Shown here: in pieces, positions 39,995 to 48,375 of the stretch
How the letters are laid out: each line of letters starts with the position of its first letter
Position numbering within the stretch: the stretch's first letter is position 1
Assembly: GCA_020060765.1 (NCBI GenBank)
Contig: JAGUZQ010000121.1
Span: forward strand, 1 to 64,000
DNA length: 64,000 bases
Origin: Planctomycetota bacterium
Lineage (GTDB): Bacteria > Planctomycetota > SZUA-567
Direction of reading: 5' to 3'
Notes under the pieces: model-generated
What the model was told of the DNA's origin: nothing
Database searches by the model: none
Seen by the model: the letters and a program-made list of their open reading frames with translations, nothing else
Translations under genes and position numbers: made by a program

Positions 39995-41347
39995 TCAGAC
40001 GGGCGGACTGTAAGCTTTCCCGTCCTTCTTTTTCAGACAGGGATTCGGTTCCTTGTTTTTCGCCGACAGCAGGAATTCGTCCTGGTATTCCGATCCGCGC
40101 CGGTCGAAAAAGCTGTCGATCGGGTCTTCCACCCACAACGTCGCGCACAGGGTCTTGGCGTCCTCGCCGCCGCCGAAATCGGGAGGAGGAATAATCTCTC
40201 CCCCGGCAATGGCGTAGTCCAGCAGTTTCAGATAGGCCGAAAGCGTCTTGTTGGTCGGGCCCAGACCCTTGGAATAAAGATACTTCCCTTCCAGCATGGA
40301 ATTCAGTTCCAGCGAGGTCGGGCGCGCGCTGGGGCTCTGGTGCAGGCACAGCATGACGATGTCGGACAATTGCGAGAAATCGAAGCGGTCGTGCTCGACC
40401 TTGCGCACCTCCTTGGGCGCGCGAAGTTCGAATTCCAGTTGGCGGCGCATGTTATCGACCCGGTCATGGGTGGTCTTGCCAAAAACACGGTAGGGGCTGA
40501 ACCCCGTCAGCGCCTCGTAGCCGATCACACCCAGCGCCCAGATGTCGCTGGCGGGGTTGGCGTAGCCTTCCAGTTGCTCGGGCGCCATGTAGCGGGGTTT
40601 GCCCACCAGTTTTTTCTCCACTCCCGCCTCGCCGCCGAAAGCCTTGGCCACGCCGAAGTCGGCCAGCTTGGTGATGCCCGCTTTTTTATTGAACAGGATG
40701 TTGCTGGGGGAGATGTCGCGGTGGACGAGGTTGAGTTGCCTCCCGTGGTCGTCGGTGAGCATGTGCGCCTCGGCCAAGGCGATGACGGCTTTATTGAGGA
40801 TGAAGCCGACCATGGCCGGATTCATCAGCAGGGTAGTGTCGGCGTGGGCCTTCAGCACCTGGTCCAGGCCGGGGCCGTTGACGTATTCCAGCACCATGAA
40901 ATAGAGTTTGCTTTTTTTTATGCCGGTGGTGCGGCCGGTGCGCGGGTCGCGGTGGCCGGGCAGGTTCATCTCCATGCTTTCCAGCGCCAGCAGCTCGACG
41001 ATGGTGCCCTGGCTGAGCTGCGCCAGAAGCTGCGCCTCTTCCACGAACTTGCCGATGGCGACGGCGTCGGTGGTGTCTTTCAAGACCTTGATGGCTACTT
41101 CCTTGCGGATGCCTCCTTCCGAGACATGGTGCGCGAGAAACACCGTGCCCATCCCGCCCTCGCCCAGCTCCTTCACCAGCTCGTAGTGGCTGATCGATTT
41201 CAGGTTTTTCTCGCCCTCGCGCAAGCCTTCCATAATCCGACCGCCGTAATCGGCGAGAATTTTCTCTTGCGAGTCGGTGCCGGTTGACAGGGCTTCGTCG
41301 CCGCCGTCCCTGACAACTTTCCTGACCGGTCTTCTTCTCAGTGCCAT
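39995..41347 (-). CDS. Cytosolic Ser/Thr protein kinase
   Basis: 450 aa. The kinase domain spans about 54-345: LGEGGMGTVF (61-70), Lys87 in VAIKV, HRDISPSN (209-216), DFG (230-232), RYMAPEQ and SDIWALGVIGYE. All catalytic residues are present. An about 25-residue insert follows the third strand (HRDPRTGRTTG). The N-terminal about 50 residues are basic; the C-terminal about 100 residues are not recognised. No membrane helix, so it is predicted soluble. One base separates it from the upstream lipoprotein gene, so they form a pair. Confidence 0.88.
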   Translation of the reverse strand: MALRRRPVRKVVRDGGDEALSTGTDSQEKILADYGGRIMEGLREGEKNLKSISHYELVKELGEGGMGTVFLAHHVSEGGIRKEVAIKVLKDTTDAVAIGKFVEEAQLLAQLSQGTIVELLALESMEMNLPGHRDPRTGRTTGIKKSKLYFMVLEYVNGPGLDQVLKAHADTTLLMNPAMVGFILNKAVIALAEAHMLTDDHGRQLNLVHRDISPSNILFNKKAGITKLADFGVAKAFGGEAGVEKKLVGKPRYMAPEQLEGYANPASDIWALGVIGYEALTGFSPYRVFGKTTHDRVDNMRRQLEFELRAPKEVRKVEHDRFDFSQLSDIVMLCLHQSPSARPTSLELNSMLEGKYLYSKGLGPTNKTLSAYLKLLDYAIAGGEIIPPPDFGGGEDAKTLCATLWVEDPIDSFFDRRGSEYQDEFLLSAKNKEPNPCLKKKDGKAYSPPV

Positions 41348-41348
41348 C

Positions 41349-41870
41349 TTATTTTTTCACCTTTCCCGTAGCTTTGCGCATTTCCTCCGCCTTTTTTTCC
41401 TCGGCCAGATTCTCTTCTTCCCGAGCCTGTTTCATCAGTTCGATCCAGCGCTTTTCGTCGCCGCCCCGACAATCGAAAACTTGCATTTTCCCGCCGCGCA
41501 TCCGGAAGAAAATACGGTATGCTCCCGTGCCTTCGCCAGTGTAAAACAGCCACAGCGAAACCGCCGGCCCGCTGTACAGGGTCAGGTTGATCTCCGCAAT
41601 CAGCGGCCATTTCTTTTCCGGTATCTCCGCCAGCCTGCCGCGCAGGGTTTCCAGGAATTGTGGCGTCAAGGATTCGGGAACTATAAAGGTTTCGTGAGGA
41701 GCCGATGATTTTTCCTTATCCAGGAAAAGATCGGTCGTCACGCGGAATTCTACAATCTGACTGGCCGAAGGAAGATTCGGCGCAGGAGTAACTGCCTCTT
41801 CCCGCTCCGGCGCGGCGCAGCCCGCGAGGAAGAACAGCGCGAACGCCAACCATAAGGCACCGGGTTTCAT
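41349..41870 (-). CDS. Putative lipoprotein paired with a kinase
   Basis: 173 aa from the ATG at 41870 (a MKPGALW start), preferred over an ATG nine codons earlier because it gives a clean lipoprotein signal with lipobox FLAGC and follows GCGGAA. The mature part is beta-rich to about residue 135 and ends in a Lys/Glu-rich helix. No family recognised. One base upstream of the Ser/Thr kinase gene. Envelope location inferred from the lipobox. Confidence 0.6.
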   Translation of the reverse strand: MKPGALWLAFALFFLAGCAAPEREEAVTPAPNLPSASQIVEFRVTTDLFLDKEKSSAPHETFIVPESLTPQFLETLRGRLAEIPEKKWPLIAEINLTLYSGPAVSLWLFYTGEGTGAYRIFFRMRGGKMQVFDCRGGDEKRWIELMKQAREEENLAEEKKAEEMRKATGKVKK

Positions 41871-42086
41871 TTCCGCAAGATTCGCTCTTTTTGACATAAC
41901 AGGTTTTCCCGCCGACAGGTGTTTCGCGCTTTCACTGCACTATGTCCGCTAATTGTCTCTGTTAGAAAGAAAACGTCAAGTATTTTTGTATTCTGGTTTT
42001 TACGATAAAATCCGGCTGGACTCGCCCGCGTTCTGCTGGCATACTGTCTGTCGACTTATTTTTCGGCATTTTACAGGCAGGCAATC

Positions 42087-42617
42087 ATGCAGACTCTTAT
42101 CCAGACCGAGATGTATTACGCAAGCATCATGGCGGCAGTGTTCCTGGCCTTGTCGATTTCCGCCAGTTACATCAGTTATTTCGTCATCAGTTTCGCCGCG
42201 CGCAAAAGCAGCAAAAGCAAACAGCAGATCCTGCTGCTGCTGGCTTCGATTCTGAAATTCACCATCCTGACCATGGGTCTGCTGGTATCGCTCGGAACGC
42301 TGGGGGTGAAGGTGGAGCCGATCATCGCAGGGCTGGGCTTGTCGGGATTCGCTTTTGGCTTTGCCTTGCGCGACGCTATTTCCAACATGCTGGCGGGAAT
42401 TCTGCTGATCGTCTATGCGCCGTTCGGGTTGGATGATGTGATTTCCGTGATGGGCGCTACCGGCAGGGTGATTGACATCAATCTGCGGTATGTCACGCTC
42501 CAGAGCGAGACCGAGATCAATCTTATTCCCAATTCAAGCTGTTTCAGCAACCGGATTACTAAAACCATTCCCAAAGCGGAACCGGTTCAACCCGGCGATG
42601 AAGCGGGGTTGGCTTAA
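42087..42617 (+). CDS. Short MscS-type mechanosensitive channel protein
   Basis: 176 aa versus 286 for E. coli MscS. Helices at about 12-35, 45-70 and 75-100. The last is pore-like, rich in Gly/Ala (IIAGLGLSGFAFGFALRDAI), followed by the MscS beta domain (FGLDDVISVMGATGRVIDIN, then LIPNSSCFSNRI). The C-terminal alpha/beta vestibule of MscS is missing. Inner membrane; osmotic tension release expected. Stop overlaps the convergent monooxygenase stop by 4 bp. Confidence 0.82.
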   Translation: MQTLIQTEMYYASIMAAVFLALSISASYISYFVISFAARKSSKSKQQILLLLASILKFTILTMGLLVSLGTLGVKVEPIIAGLGLSGFAFGFALRDAISNMLAGILLIVYAPFGLDDVISVMGATGRVIDINLRYVTLQSETEINLIPNSSCFSNRITKTIPKAEPVQPGDEAGLA

Positions 42618-42922
42618 ACCGGCTGCAGCACCTGCAGCGAAACGCCCTGCACCAGATCCTTGACGTTTTCGCGGTAAGTTGCCATGTGCGGCGCGGCGAG
42701 GTGGGCGCGCAGGTGGTCGAGGCTTTCCCACTGCTCGACTATCGTCACCACGTTTTCCCGCAAGGGAAGCTGCGGCGGCAGGCCGGTTGCCAGATCCACG
42801 CTTGGCCCGTAAAAGAGGCAGCCTTCCTCGGCTTGCACGGCTGGCACGTTGCGGTTGAACACAGCCAGGAATTTATCCCGCAGTCCGGGATTGACGGTGA
42901 TGGTCGCGATGACGTGAATCAT
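42614..42922 (-). CDS. Antibiotic-biosynthesis-monooxygenase (YgiN-like) protein
   Basis: 102 aa, the usual length for one ABM ferredoxin-like domain. Conserved features: HVIATITVNPGLRDKF at the start, EEGCLFYGP, VEQWESLDHLRAHLAAPHM. E. coli YgiN is a quinol monooxygenase; others are heme-degrading. It follows the response regulator with a 2-bp gap on the same strand. Specific substrate unknown. Confidence 0.82.
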   Translation of the reverse strand: MIHVIATITVNPGLRDKFLAVFNRNVPAVQAEEGCLFYGPSVDLATGLPPQLPLRENVVTIVEQWESLDHLRAHLAAPHMATYRENVKDLVQGVSLQVLQPV

Positions 42923-42924
42923 TA

Positions 42925-43452
42925 TTATTTCCCCAGGTTGTCGTAGTCGAGCATATCTTTGATAGTCTGCATCAGTTCCGGCATCTTGAACGGCTTGGGA
43001 ATAAAGACTGAAACGCCGGCATTGATCGCATTGGTACGGGTTTCAGGTTTGGGCGAGGCGCAGATCATGATAATCGGCACCATCAGCCCGTCCGGCAGTT
43101 CCCGGATTTTTTGGCAGGCTTCGGTACCGGTCATGTGTGGCATGGCCTCGTCCAGGATGATAAGCTGCGGCATCTTGGTCTGCGCGAACATCAGCGCTTC
43201 CATCCCGTTGTCGGTGGTGACGCATTCCAGGCGGAGGGTTTTGAGCTGATTGGCAATCACCGCCGCGATCCGGTTATCGTCTTCCGCGATCAGAACCGTT
43301 GCCAGATTTTCATGCGTGGTTTCGACCTTTTTTGCGACTGTATGCGGTTTGTCAGCCGCCGGTTTGCTTCGCGTGGGGGAAGATTTGTTCCCATCCTTCA
43401 GCCGCGCCGCCATCAGCGCTTTCAGTTTTTCCTTGTTGTCCTGAATGCCCAT
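42925..43452 (-). CDS. Single-domain response regulator
   Basis: 175 aa from the ATG at 43452 (GGGGAAG upstream). The receiver domain (about 52-172) has the acidic pair AEDD, phospho-acceptor Asp in LIILDEAMPHMTG, switch residue in MICAS, and Lys in FIPKPF. The N-terminal about 50 residues are Lys-rich with a KLKALMAARLKDG helix resembling the small N-terminal helix of some motility regulators. No output domain. Partner kinase not evident; the CheA hybrid at 23521 is a possibility. Confidence 0.85.
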   Translation of the reverse strand: MGIQDNKEKLKALMAARLKDGNKSSPTRSKPAADKPHTVAKKVETTHENLATVLIAEDDNRIAAVIANQLKTLRLECVTTDNGMEALMFAQTKMPQLIILDEAMPHMTGTEACQKIRELPDGLMVPIIMICASPKPETRTNAINAGVSVFIPKPFKMPELMQTIKDMLDYDNLGK

Positions 43453-43567
43453 GCTCTTCCCCGCCAATCATCAGATTCGATTAAAACCGGATTTCTCCTC
43501 TTCATCATAAGCCCTGGTTTTTTTTTGTCCACTTTTTTATCGCGCCACTTCCGCCTTTTGGCGTTTG

Positions 43568-43576
43568 TGTTATACT
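43568..43576 (+). promoter_or_regulatory. Extended -10 promoter of the nitroreductase gene
   Basis: TGTTATACT, an extended -10, lies 29-37 bp before the ATG. No good -35 is present at the right spacing, which extended -10 promoters can tolerate. A GGAGG ribosome site follows at 43594-43598. Confidence 0.45.
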
Positions 43577-43604
43577 AATTATCACTATTGTCCGGAGGAT
43601 TATC

Positions 43605-44123
43605 ATGAATATTTACGAATTGATCAAAACCAGGAAAAGCGTGCGCGCGTTCCAGGATCGGGACGTGCCGGAAGACGTTCTGATGAAGTTGCTCGGAGCC
43701 GCACGCATGGCGCCCTCGGCCAAGAACTTCCAGGAATGGCGCTTCATCATCGTGCGCAACTCCGCCACGCGCGCGAAACTCGCCGAAGCCGCCAAGGGGC
43801 AGAAATTCGTGGCCGAAGCGCCGGTGGTGATAGCCTGCTGCGCCGAGACCGACTGGCATGTCATGAGTTGCGGCCAGCTTTGCTATCCCATCGACCTCGC
43901 CATCGCCATCGACCACCTTACCCTCGCGGCGGTGGAGGAGGGTCTGGGCGCGTGCTGGGTCGGCGCATTTTACGAAGACAAGGTGCGCGACATTCTCGAA
44001 ATTCCGAGAAACATCCGGGTGGTGGAACTGCTGCCTCTGGGTTATCCCCAGGATTCCGCGCCGGTGGAAAAGAGCCGCCTGCCGCTGACTGCCATCGTCA
44101 AGCGCGAAAAGTGGCACGACTAA
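43605..44123 (+). CDS. Nitroreductase-family flavoprotein
   Basis: 172 aa. FMN-binding start IKTRKSVRAFQDRDVPEDVL (about 7-26), ARMAPSAKNFQEWRFIIV, and the C-terminal GLGACWVGAF and LLPLGYP motifs. The family uses NAD(P)H to reduce nitro compounds, quinones or other substrates; some members act in cofactor metabolism. Short for the family. Strong GGAGG site at the start. Convergent with the response regulator pair upstream. Confidence 0.85.
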   Translation: MNIYELIKTRKSVRAFQDRDVPEDVLMKLLGAARMAPSAKNFQEWRFIIVRNSATRAKLAEAAKGQKFVAEAPVVIACCAETDWHVMSCGQLCYPIDLAIAIDHLTLAAVEEGLGACWVGAFYEDKVRDILEIPRNIRVVELLPLGYPQDSAPVEKSRLPLTAIVKREKWHD

Positions 44124-44137
44124 CCGCTTCGCGGTTA

Positions 44138-44250
44138 AGTTTCCAGTCTCCAGTGCTGGTTAACGGAAGTTTTTCCATGGAGGCGGATGCGGCTTTTTTC
44201 CATTCTGTTACCAGAAAACGCTGTCTCAAAAAAACTGGAGACTGTTTCCC
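44138..44250. repeat. Inverted-repeat element, family A, degenerate copy 3
   Basis: Left arm AGTTTCCAGTCTCCAGTGCT (44138-44157), right arm CTGGAGACTGTTTCC. It shares TCTCCAGTGCTGGTT with copy 1. It fills the gap between the nitroreductase and rarA. Confidence 0.6.
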
Positions 44251-44272
44251 CTGAACCTTTGCGAAGAATTTT

Positions 44273-45589
44273 ATGGCTAAACACGCCCCGCTCGCCGACC
44301 GGATGCGTCCGCGCAACCTCGACGAATTTTTTGGACAGGAACACCTGGTCGGCGAAGGACGGCTCCTGCGCCGCCTGATCGAAGACGACCAGGTCAGTTC
44401 CATGCTGCTCTGGGGGCCGCCCGGCAGCGGCAAAACCACGCTCGCGCAGATTATCGCCCAGGTTACCGCGCGCGCGTTTGTCACCTTTTCCGCCGTCCTG
44501 AACGGGGTTAAGGAGGTACGCGTCGTCGTCTCCGAGGCCGAGGCGCGGAGGGAAAGCGAAAACCGGGGCACCATCCTGTTTGTCGACGAAATCCATCGTT
44601 TCAACAAGGCGCAACAAGATGCGTTTCTGCCGCACGTCGAGGCGGGAACGATTATCCTGATCGGCGCGACGACGGAAAACCCTTCTTTTGAAATCATCGG
44701 TGCGCTGCAAAGCCGCTGTCGCACCTTTACCCTGAACCCGCTCGATGACGCCGACATTGCCTGCATTATAGACATGACGCTGACCGACAGCGAACGGGGC
44801 CTGGCGGAGTTCAAACCTCTGCTTTCGCCCGAGGCGCGGGAACTGCTGATCAATTACGCCAACGGCGACGCGCGCGCGGCACTCACCGCCCTGGATTTCG
44901 CAGTCTGCGGGGCAGATGCCAACGGCTCGGGTGTACGCGAAATTTCTTTTGACCTCATGAAGGAAGCCTTGGCCAGCCGCATCGTGCAATACGACAAGGG
45001 CGGCGAGGAGCACTACAACCTTATTTCCGCTTTGCATAAATCGCTACGCGGTTCTGATCCGCAGGCGGCGCTGTACTGGCTGTCGCGGATGATCGAGGGC
45101 GGCGCCGACCCGCTGTATATTGTCCGGCGGCTGGTGCGGTTTGCTTCCGAGGACATAGGGCTAGCCGACCCGAATGCTTTGGTTCAGGCTATTGCCGCAC
45201 GCGACGCCACGCATTTTCTCGGTTATCCGGAATGCAACACCGCCCTCGCGCAACTGGTGATCTACCTCGCCACCGCGCCCAAGTCGAACTCGGTATATAT
45301 GGGCATCAAGAACGCCGCGCGCGACGTGGCCGAGACCCGCAACGACCCCGTGCCGCTGCACATCCGCAACGCCCCGACGAAACTGATGAAGGAACTGGAT
45401 TACGGGAAGGGGTACAAGTACGATCACGACGAGCCGGGCGCGTTTTCCGGACAGGATTACCTGCCGGAAAAAATCCGGAGCCACATCTATTACACGCCCG
45501 GGCCGTTCGGATTCGAGAAAGACATCAAGAAGAGGATTGATTACTGGGAACGGTTGCGTCAGGAAAAGCGCGGGGAAAACACGCCGTAA
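44273..45589 (+). CDS. rarA: Replication-associated recombination protein RarA (MgsA)
   Basis: 438 aa AAA+ ATPase. N-terminus APLADRMRPRNLDEFFGQEH, Walker A GPPGSGKT (about 48-55), Walker B TILFVDEIHRF, sensor 1 IGATTENPS. The C-terminal tetramerisation domain has SGQDYLPE and the ending RIDYWERLR. RarA acts at stalled replication forks. The ribosome site is weak (GAAG). The last 31 bp overlap the convergent deacetylase gene. Confidence 0.93.
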   Translation: MAKHAPLADRMRPRNLDEFFGQEHLVGEGRLLRRLIEDDQVSSMLLWGPPGSGKTTLAQIIAQVTARAFVTFSAVLNGVKEVRVVVSEAEARRESENRGTILFVDEIHRFNKAQQDAFLPHVEAGTIILIGATTENPSFEIIGALQSRCRTFTLNPLDDADIACIIDMTLTDSERGLAEFKPLLSPEARELLINYANGDARAALTALDFAVCGADANGSGVREISFDLMKEALASRIVQYDKGGEEHYNLISALHKSLRGSDPQAALYWLSRMIEGGADPLYIVRRLVRFASEDIGLADPNALVQAIAARDATHFLGYPECNTALAQLVIYLATAPKSNSVYMGIKNAARDVAETRNDPVPLHIRNAPTKLMKELDYGKGYKYDHDEPGAFSGQDYLPEKIRSHIYYTPGPFGFEKDIKKRIDYWERLRQEKRGENTP

Positions 45590-46437
45590 TTGACCAGTTC
45601 CACGCCGTTGTCGCGCAAGGCTGTTTTCACTTCCGGCGCTGTCAACGCCGCCAGTTCAGCGGCGCGGCAGTCGTTGATCCAGCTTTCCCCGGTTTCTTCC
45701 TCCACGGCTTTCATTTCGGCCTGATCGCATTCGCCGGGGTGGCACATCAGTTCCGAAATTCCGGTCGGAAGATTTTTCAGCAGTTCCAGTAAAAATGCGG
45801 TTGAGATTTTCCCGATATGCGTCTGTCCGAAAAAATAATCCGGCGTGGCGCATTTCCCTTTCGCCGTCGTCAGCGTGGCGATGGTGCGGAGCTTGGCCGC
45901 GTTCCAGGCGTTTTTCGCGCCCGGCCAGGGTAAATTTTTCAGCGCGAACGCCACTGGTTCGCGCAGGTTGCGCACCGCCGGAATCTGGTAATCAGCCGCC
46001 AGCTTTTTCATCAGCTTAGACAATGTCCGCCACAGCATATGGTGTTTCTCGCTGTCCAGATGCGTGGGTTTGACTCCTGCGTCCAGAGCTTTTTCGATCT
46101 GCGCGCGATATTCGATTTCCATGATATTGGCAAGATTGCGGGTCACGCTGGTGCGCCAGAGCGAGGAGGCGGAGAGTTTGAACTGCCTCTTGGAATTCAG
46201 CAGCGGATAGATTTTTTCCGAGGTGGAGACAGGCCTGCCGCGCAGGATGTTCAGGTGCACCCCGACGCCAAGGCCGGGGTTACGCCTGGATATCTCCACC
46301 GCTTCGGCGAAGCCAGATGTGTTGCAAAGTAATGACGCACTGGAAAGGACTCCGCCCCGGTGCGCCTTTTCGATTCCGCTGTTCACGCAGAAACACAGGC
46401 CGAAGTCGTCGGCGTTTATAATCAGGCTTTTAAGCAT
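45559..46437 (-). CDS. ChbG/YdjC-family carbohydrate deacetylase (HpnK-like)
   Basis: 292 aa. Metal site NADDFGLC (about 8-15), GVHLNILRGRPV, HLDSEKHHML (second metal ligands) and the late MCHPGE motif. Members deacetylate N-acetylated sugars; HpnK is a relative in hopanoid clusters. ACP and ketoacyl synthase genes follow upstream on the same strand, so a lipid or cell-surface glycan role is possible. It overlaps the rarA 3' end by 31 bp. Confidence 0.82.
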   Translation of the reverse strand: MLKSLIINADDFGLCFCVNSGIEKAHRGGVLSSASLLCNTSGFAEAVEISRRNPGLGVGVHLNILRGRPVSTSEKIYPLLNSKRQFKLSASSLWRTSVTRNLANIMEIEYRAQIEKALDAGVKPTHLDSEKHHMLWRTLSKLMKKLAADYQIPAVRNLREPVAFALKNLPWPGAKNAWNAAKLRTIATLTTAKGKCATPDYFFGQTHIGKISTAFLLELLKNLPTGISELMCHPGECDQAEMKAVEEETGESWINDCRAAELAALTAPEVKTALRDNGVELVNYGVFSPRFS

Positions 46438-46530
46438 TTTGTAAAAATCGCGCCGGGGCGCGCGCAGCTCCTGGTGTTGAATCAGCGGTGTCGGCTCGTT
46501 TCAGTCTCCAGCGGGAATCTCGCGAATAAC

Positions 46531-46773
46531 CTACATCTTGCCTTCGAGATAATTGACGGTCGAAGTCAGTGAGATCAGTTCCTTGTAATCATCTTCCGGA
46601 ACTTCGACTTTGTGCTGCTTGCGCAGTTCCATCACGATGTCGAGAAAATCCATCGAGTCCAGCCCCAACTGGTCGCGCAGAGGCTCGTCGTCCTTGAGCG
46701 AATCAAAATCCTCGTCCGGGGCAATGTCGGCGATAATGGCCAGAACTGCTTCGCGGATTTCTTCTCGATCCAT
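46531..46773 (-). CDS. Acyl carrier protein
   Basis: 80 aa, acidic. The phosphopantetheine Ser40 is in LGLDSMDFLDIVMEL. The four-helix ACP pattern is intact, and the start has AGGAG nine bases upstream. Not the classical fatty-acid AcpP sequence (which has GADSLD), so it is probably a dedicated carrier paired with the ketoacyl synthase at 46938. Confidence 0.88.
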   Translation of the reverse strand: MDREEIREAVLAIIADIAPDEDFDSLKDDEPLRDQLGLDSMDFLDIVMELRKQHKVEVPEDDYKELISLTSTVNYLEGKM

Positions 46774-46810
46774 CGTTCGGGTTCTCCTGTCTTAAGCTTG
46801 CAGTTATATT

Positions 46811-46946
46811 AGGGACTGAGGGACTAGGGGACTAAGATTTATTATCGGAAGATAACGATTATTCCGTCTGCTTGCAGCAATGCGATAACCGTAAAATTCC
46901 TGCACAAGAAAACTTAGTCCCTTAGTCCCCTAGTCCCTCAGTCCCT
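46811..46946. repeat. Inverted-repeat element, family D
   Basis: 136 bp. The left arm AGGGACTGAGGGACTAGGGG continues ACTAAG, and the right arm (46913-46946) is its reverse complement with one extra CCCTTAGT unit. The right arm runs into the 3' end of the ketoacyl synthase gene and supplies its last two codons and stop. Confidence 0.85.
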
Positions 46947-48170
46947 ACAAAATTTTTTCACAATCACCACCGCGTTAATTCCCAGCATCCCGAAAGAGTT
47001 GTTCAGGATATATTTTACCTCTGCTTCGCGCGGCTGGTTGATTACCAGATTCGGCAGCGCGCAGACCGGGTCGAGATTATCGATATTGATAGTGGGATGC
47101 ACCAGCCCGTCGGTGAAGCTGGGCAGATTTCCCGCCAGTTCCAGCGCGCCGGCCGCGCCCATCGCATGACCGATGAAACTCTTGGTGTTATTGATATAAG
47201 TTTTTGTCTCCGCACCAAAGACGGTTTTGATCGCCTCGATTTCCTTGGGATCGCCTTCGGGCGTACTGGTGCCGTGGGTGCTGATAAGATCGATTTCTTC
47301 CGGCTTCAGACCAGCGCGCTTCAACGCCAGCGCCATGCACTCGGCCTGCCGTTCAGGATTGGGCAGAACGAAATCGGTCGCGTCGGTATTGACGGCGTAA
47401 CCGGCGATTTCGCCATAGATTTTCGCGCCGCGTTTCTGCGCGTCTTCAAGACGTTCCAGGATATAAAGACAACCGCCTTCAGACACGACGATGCCGTTGC
47501 GGTCGCGGTCGAAGGGGCGGCTGGCTTTGTTCGAATCGGCGTGCGACGCCAGCGCGTTCTGCGCCTTGAAACTGGCGAAAATGCCGAAAGTGTGGATCGA
47601 TTCGGAAACCCCGCCCGCAATCGCCACATCCACTTCGTCCAGCATGAGCTGCTGCGCGCCGAAAATCACGCCGTAATTCCCCGCCGCGCAAGCCGCGCCG
47701 ATGCAGGCGTGGGGGCCGGTGATTTTCATATTCAGAGCCGCTTCCCCTGCCGGATTGTTGGAAATGCTGCGGGGGTTGTGGTGATGCGTCCAGTATTTGA
47801 CGTCGTAATTGAATTCCTTGAGGCTGGCGACCTCATTTTCGGTTTCGACATTGCCGTGCTCGGTCGTGCCGACGTAAATCCCGATCCGCGAGCGGTCGGC
47901 GGTTTCCAGATCAAGGCCTGAATCTTTTATCGCCTCGTTGGCACAGAAAATCGAGATTGAACCGGCACGGGTGCCGCGACGGCGATCCTTGCGACCCTGG
48001 TATGCAGTTTCCGGAAAATCGCAGACCCCGGCCGGAACCTCGTCCATGTAGCGGGGCTTGATAGTCGTAACATTGGGCTTGCCTGCCAGCAGATTTGTCC
48101 GCAGCGTCGCCAGGTCGTTACCCAGCGGCGAGGTCAGGCCGATTCCGGTTATGACAATCCTGCTGTTCAA
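46938..48170 (-). CDS. Beta-ketoacyl-ACP synthase (FabF-like)
   Basis: 410 aa from a TTG start at 48170, chosen because GGAGAGG precedes it and the protein then begins NSRIVITGIGLTSPLGND as in FabF; upstream codons show no thiolase homology. Catalytic triad: Cys161 in GAACAAG, His299 in STHGTSTPEGD, His335 in SFIGHAMGAAG. Insert WTHHHNPRSISNNPAG precedes the nucleophile. It condenses malonyl-ACP with an acyl chain, probably on the adjacent ACP. The C-terminal Arg-Asp-stop lies in a family-D repeat arm. Confidence 0.85.
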   Translation of the reverse strand: MNSRIVITGIGLTSPLGNDLATLRTNLLAGKPNVTTIKPRYMDEVPAGVCDFPETAYQGRKDRRRGTRAGSISIFCANEAIKDSGLDLETADRSRIGIYVGTTEHGNVETENEVASLKEFNYDVKYWTHHHNPRSISNNPAGEAALNMKITGPHACIGAACAAGNYGVIFGAQQLMLDEVDVAIAGGVSESIHTFGIFASFKAQNALASHADSNKASRPFDRDRNGIVVSEGGCLYILERLEDAQKRGAKIYGEIAGYAVNTDATDFVLPNPERQAECMALALKRAGLKPEEIDLISTHGTSTPEGDPKEIEAIKTVFGAETKTYINNTKSFIGHAMGAAGALELAGNLPSFTDGLVHPTINIDNLDPVCALPNLVINQPREAEVKYILNNSFGMLGINAVVIVKKFCRD

Positions 48171-48375
48171 TATACCTCTCCGAAGCACGTAAAATCCAAA
48201 CGCGCAATTTAAGCAGAAACCGGAAAAACTGCAACAGTATTTTGCGCTTTTGCCAGATTTCGGCAACTTTTGCCGGATATTCCGCTTTTTTACGCAGTTT
48301 AATCGCCAAACTTCCTTCTGGCGCGCGAGCCGGATATGTTATATTATACGGGCGCTAATTTTCAGGGAGCGAAAA

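Noticed and set aside
48171-48266. Longer N-terminus for the ketoacyl synthase
   Set aside because: The extra residues are Cys-rich and non-homologous; TTG at 48170 has GGAGAGG and gives the family N-terminus.
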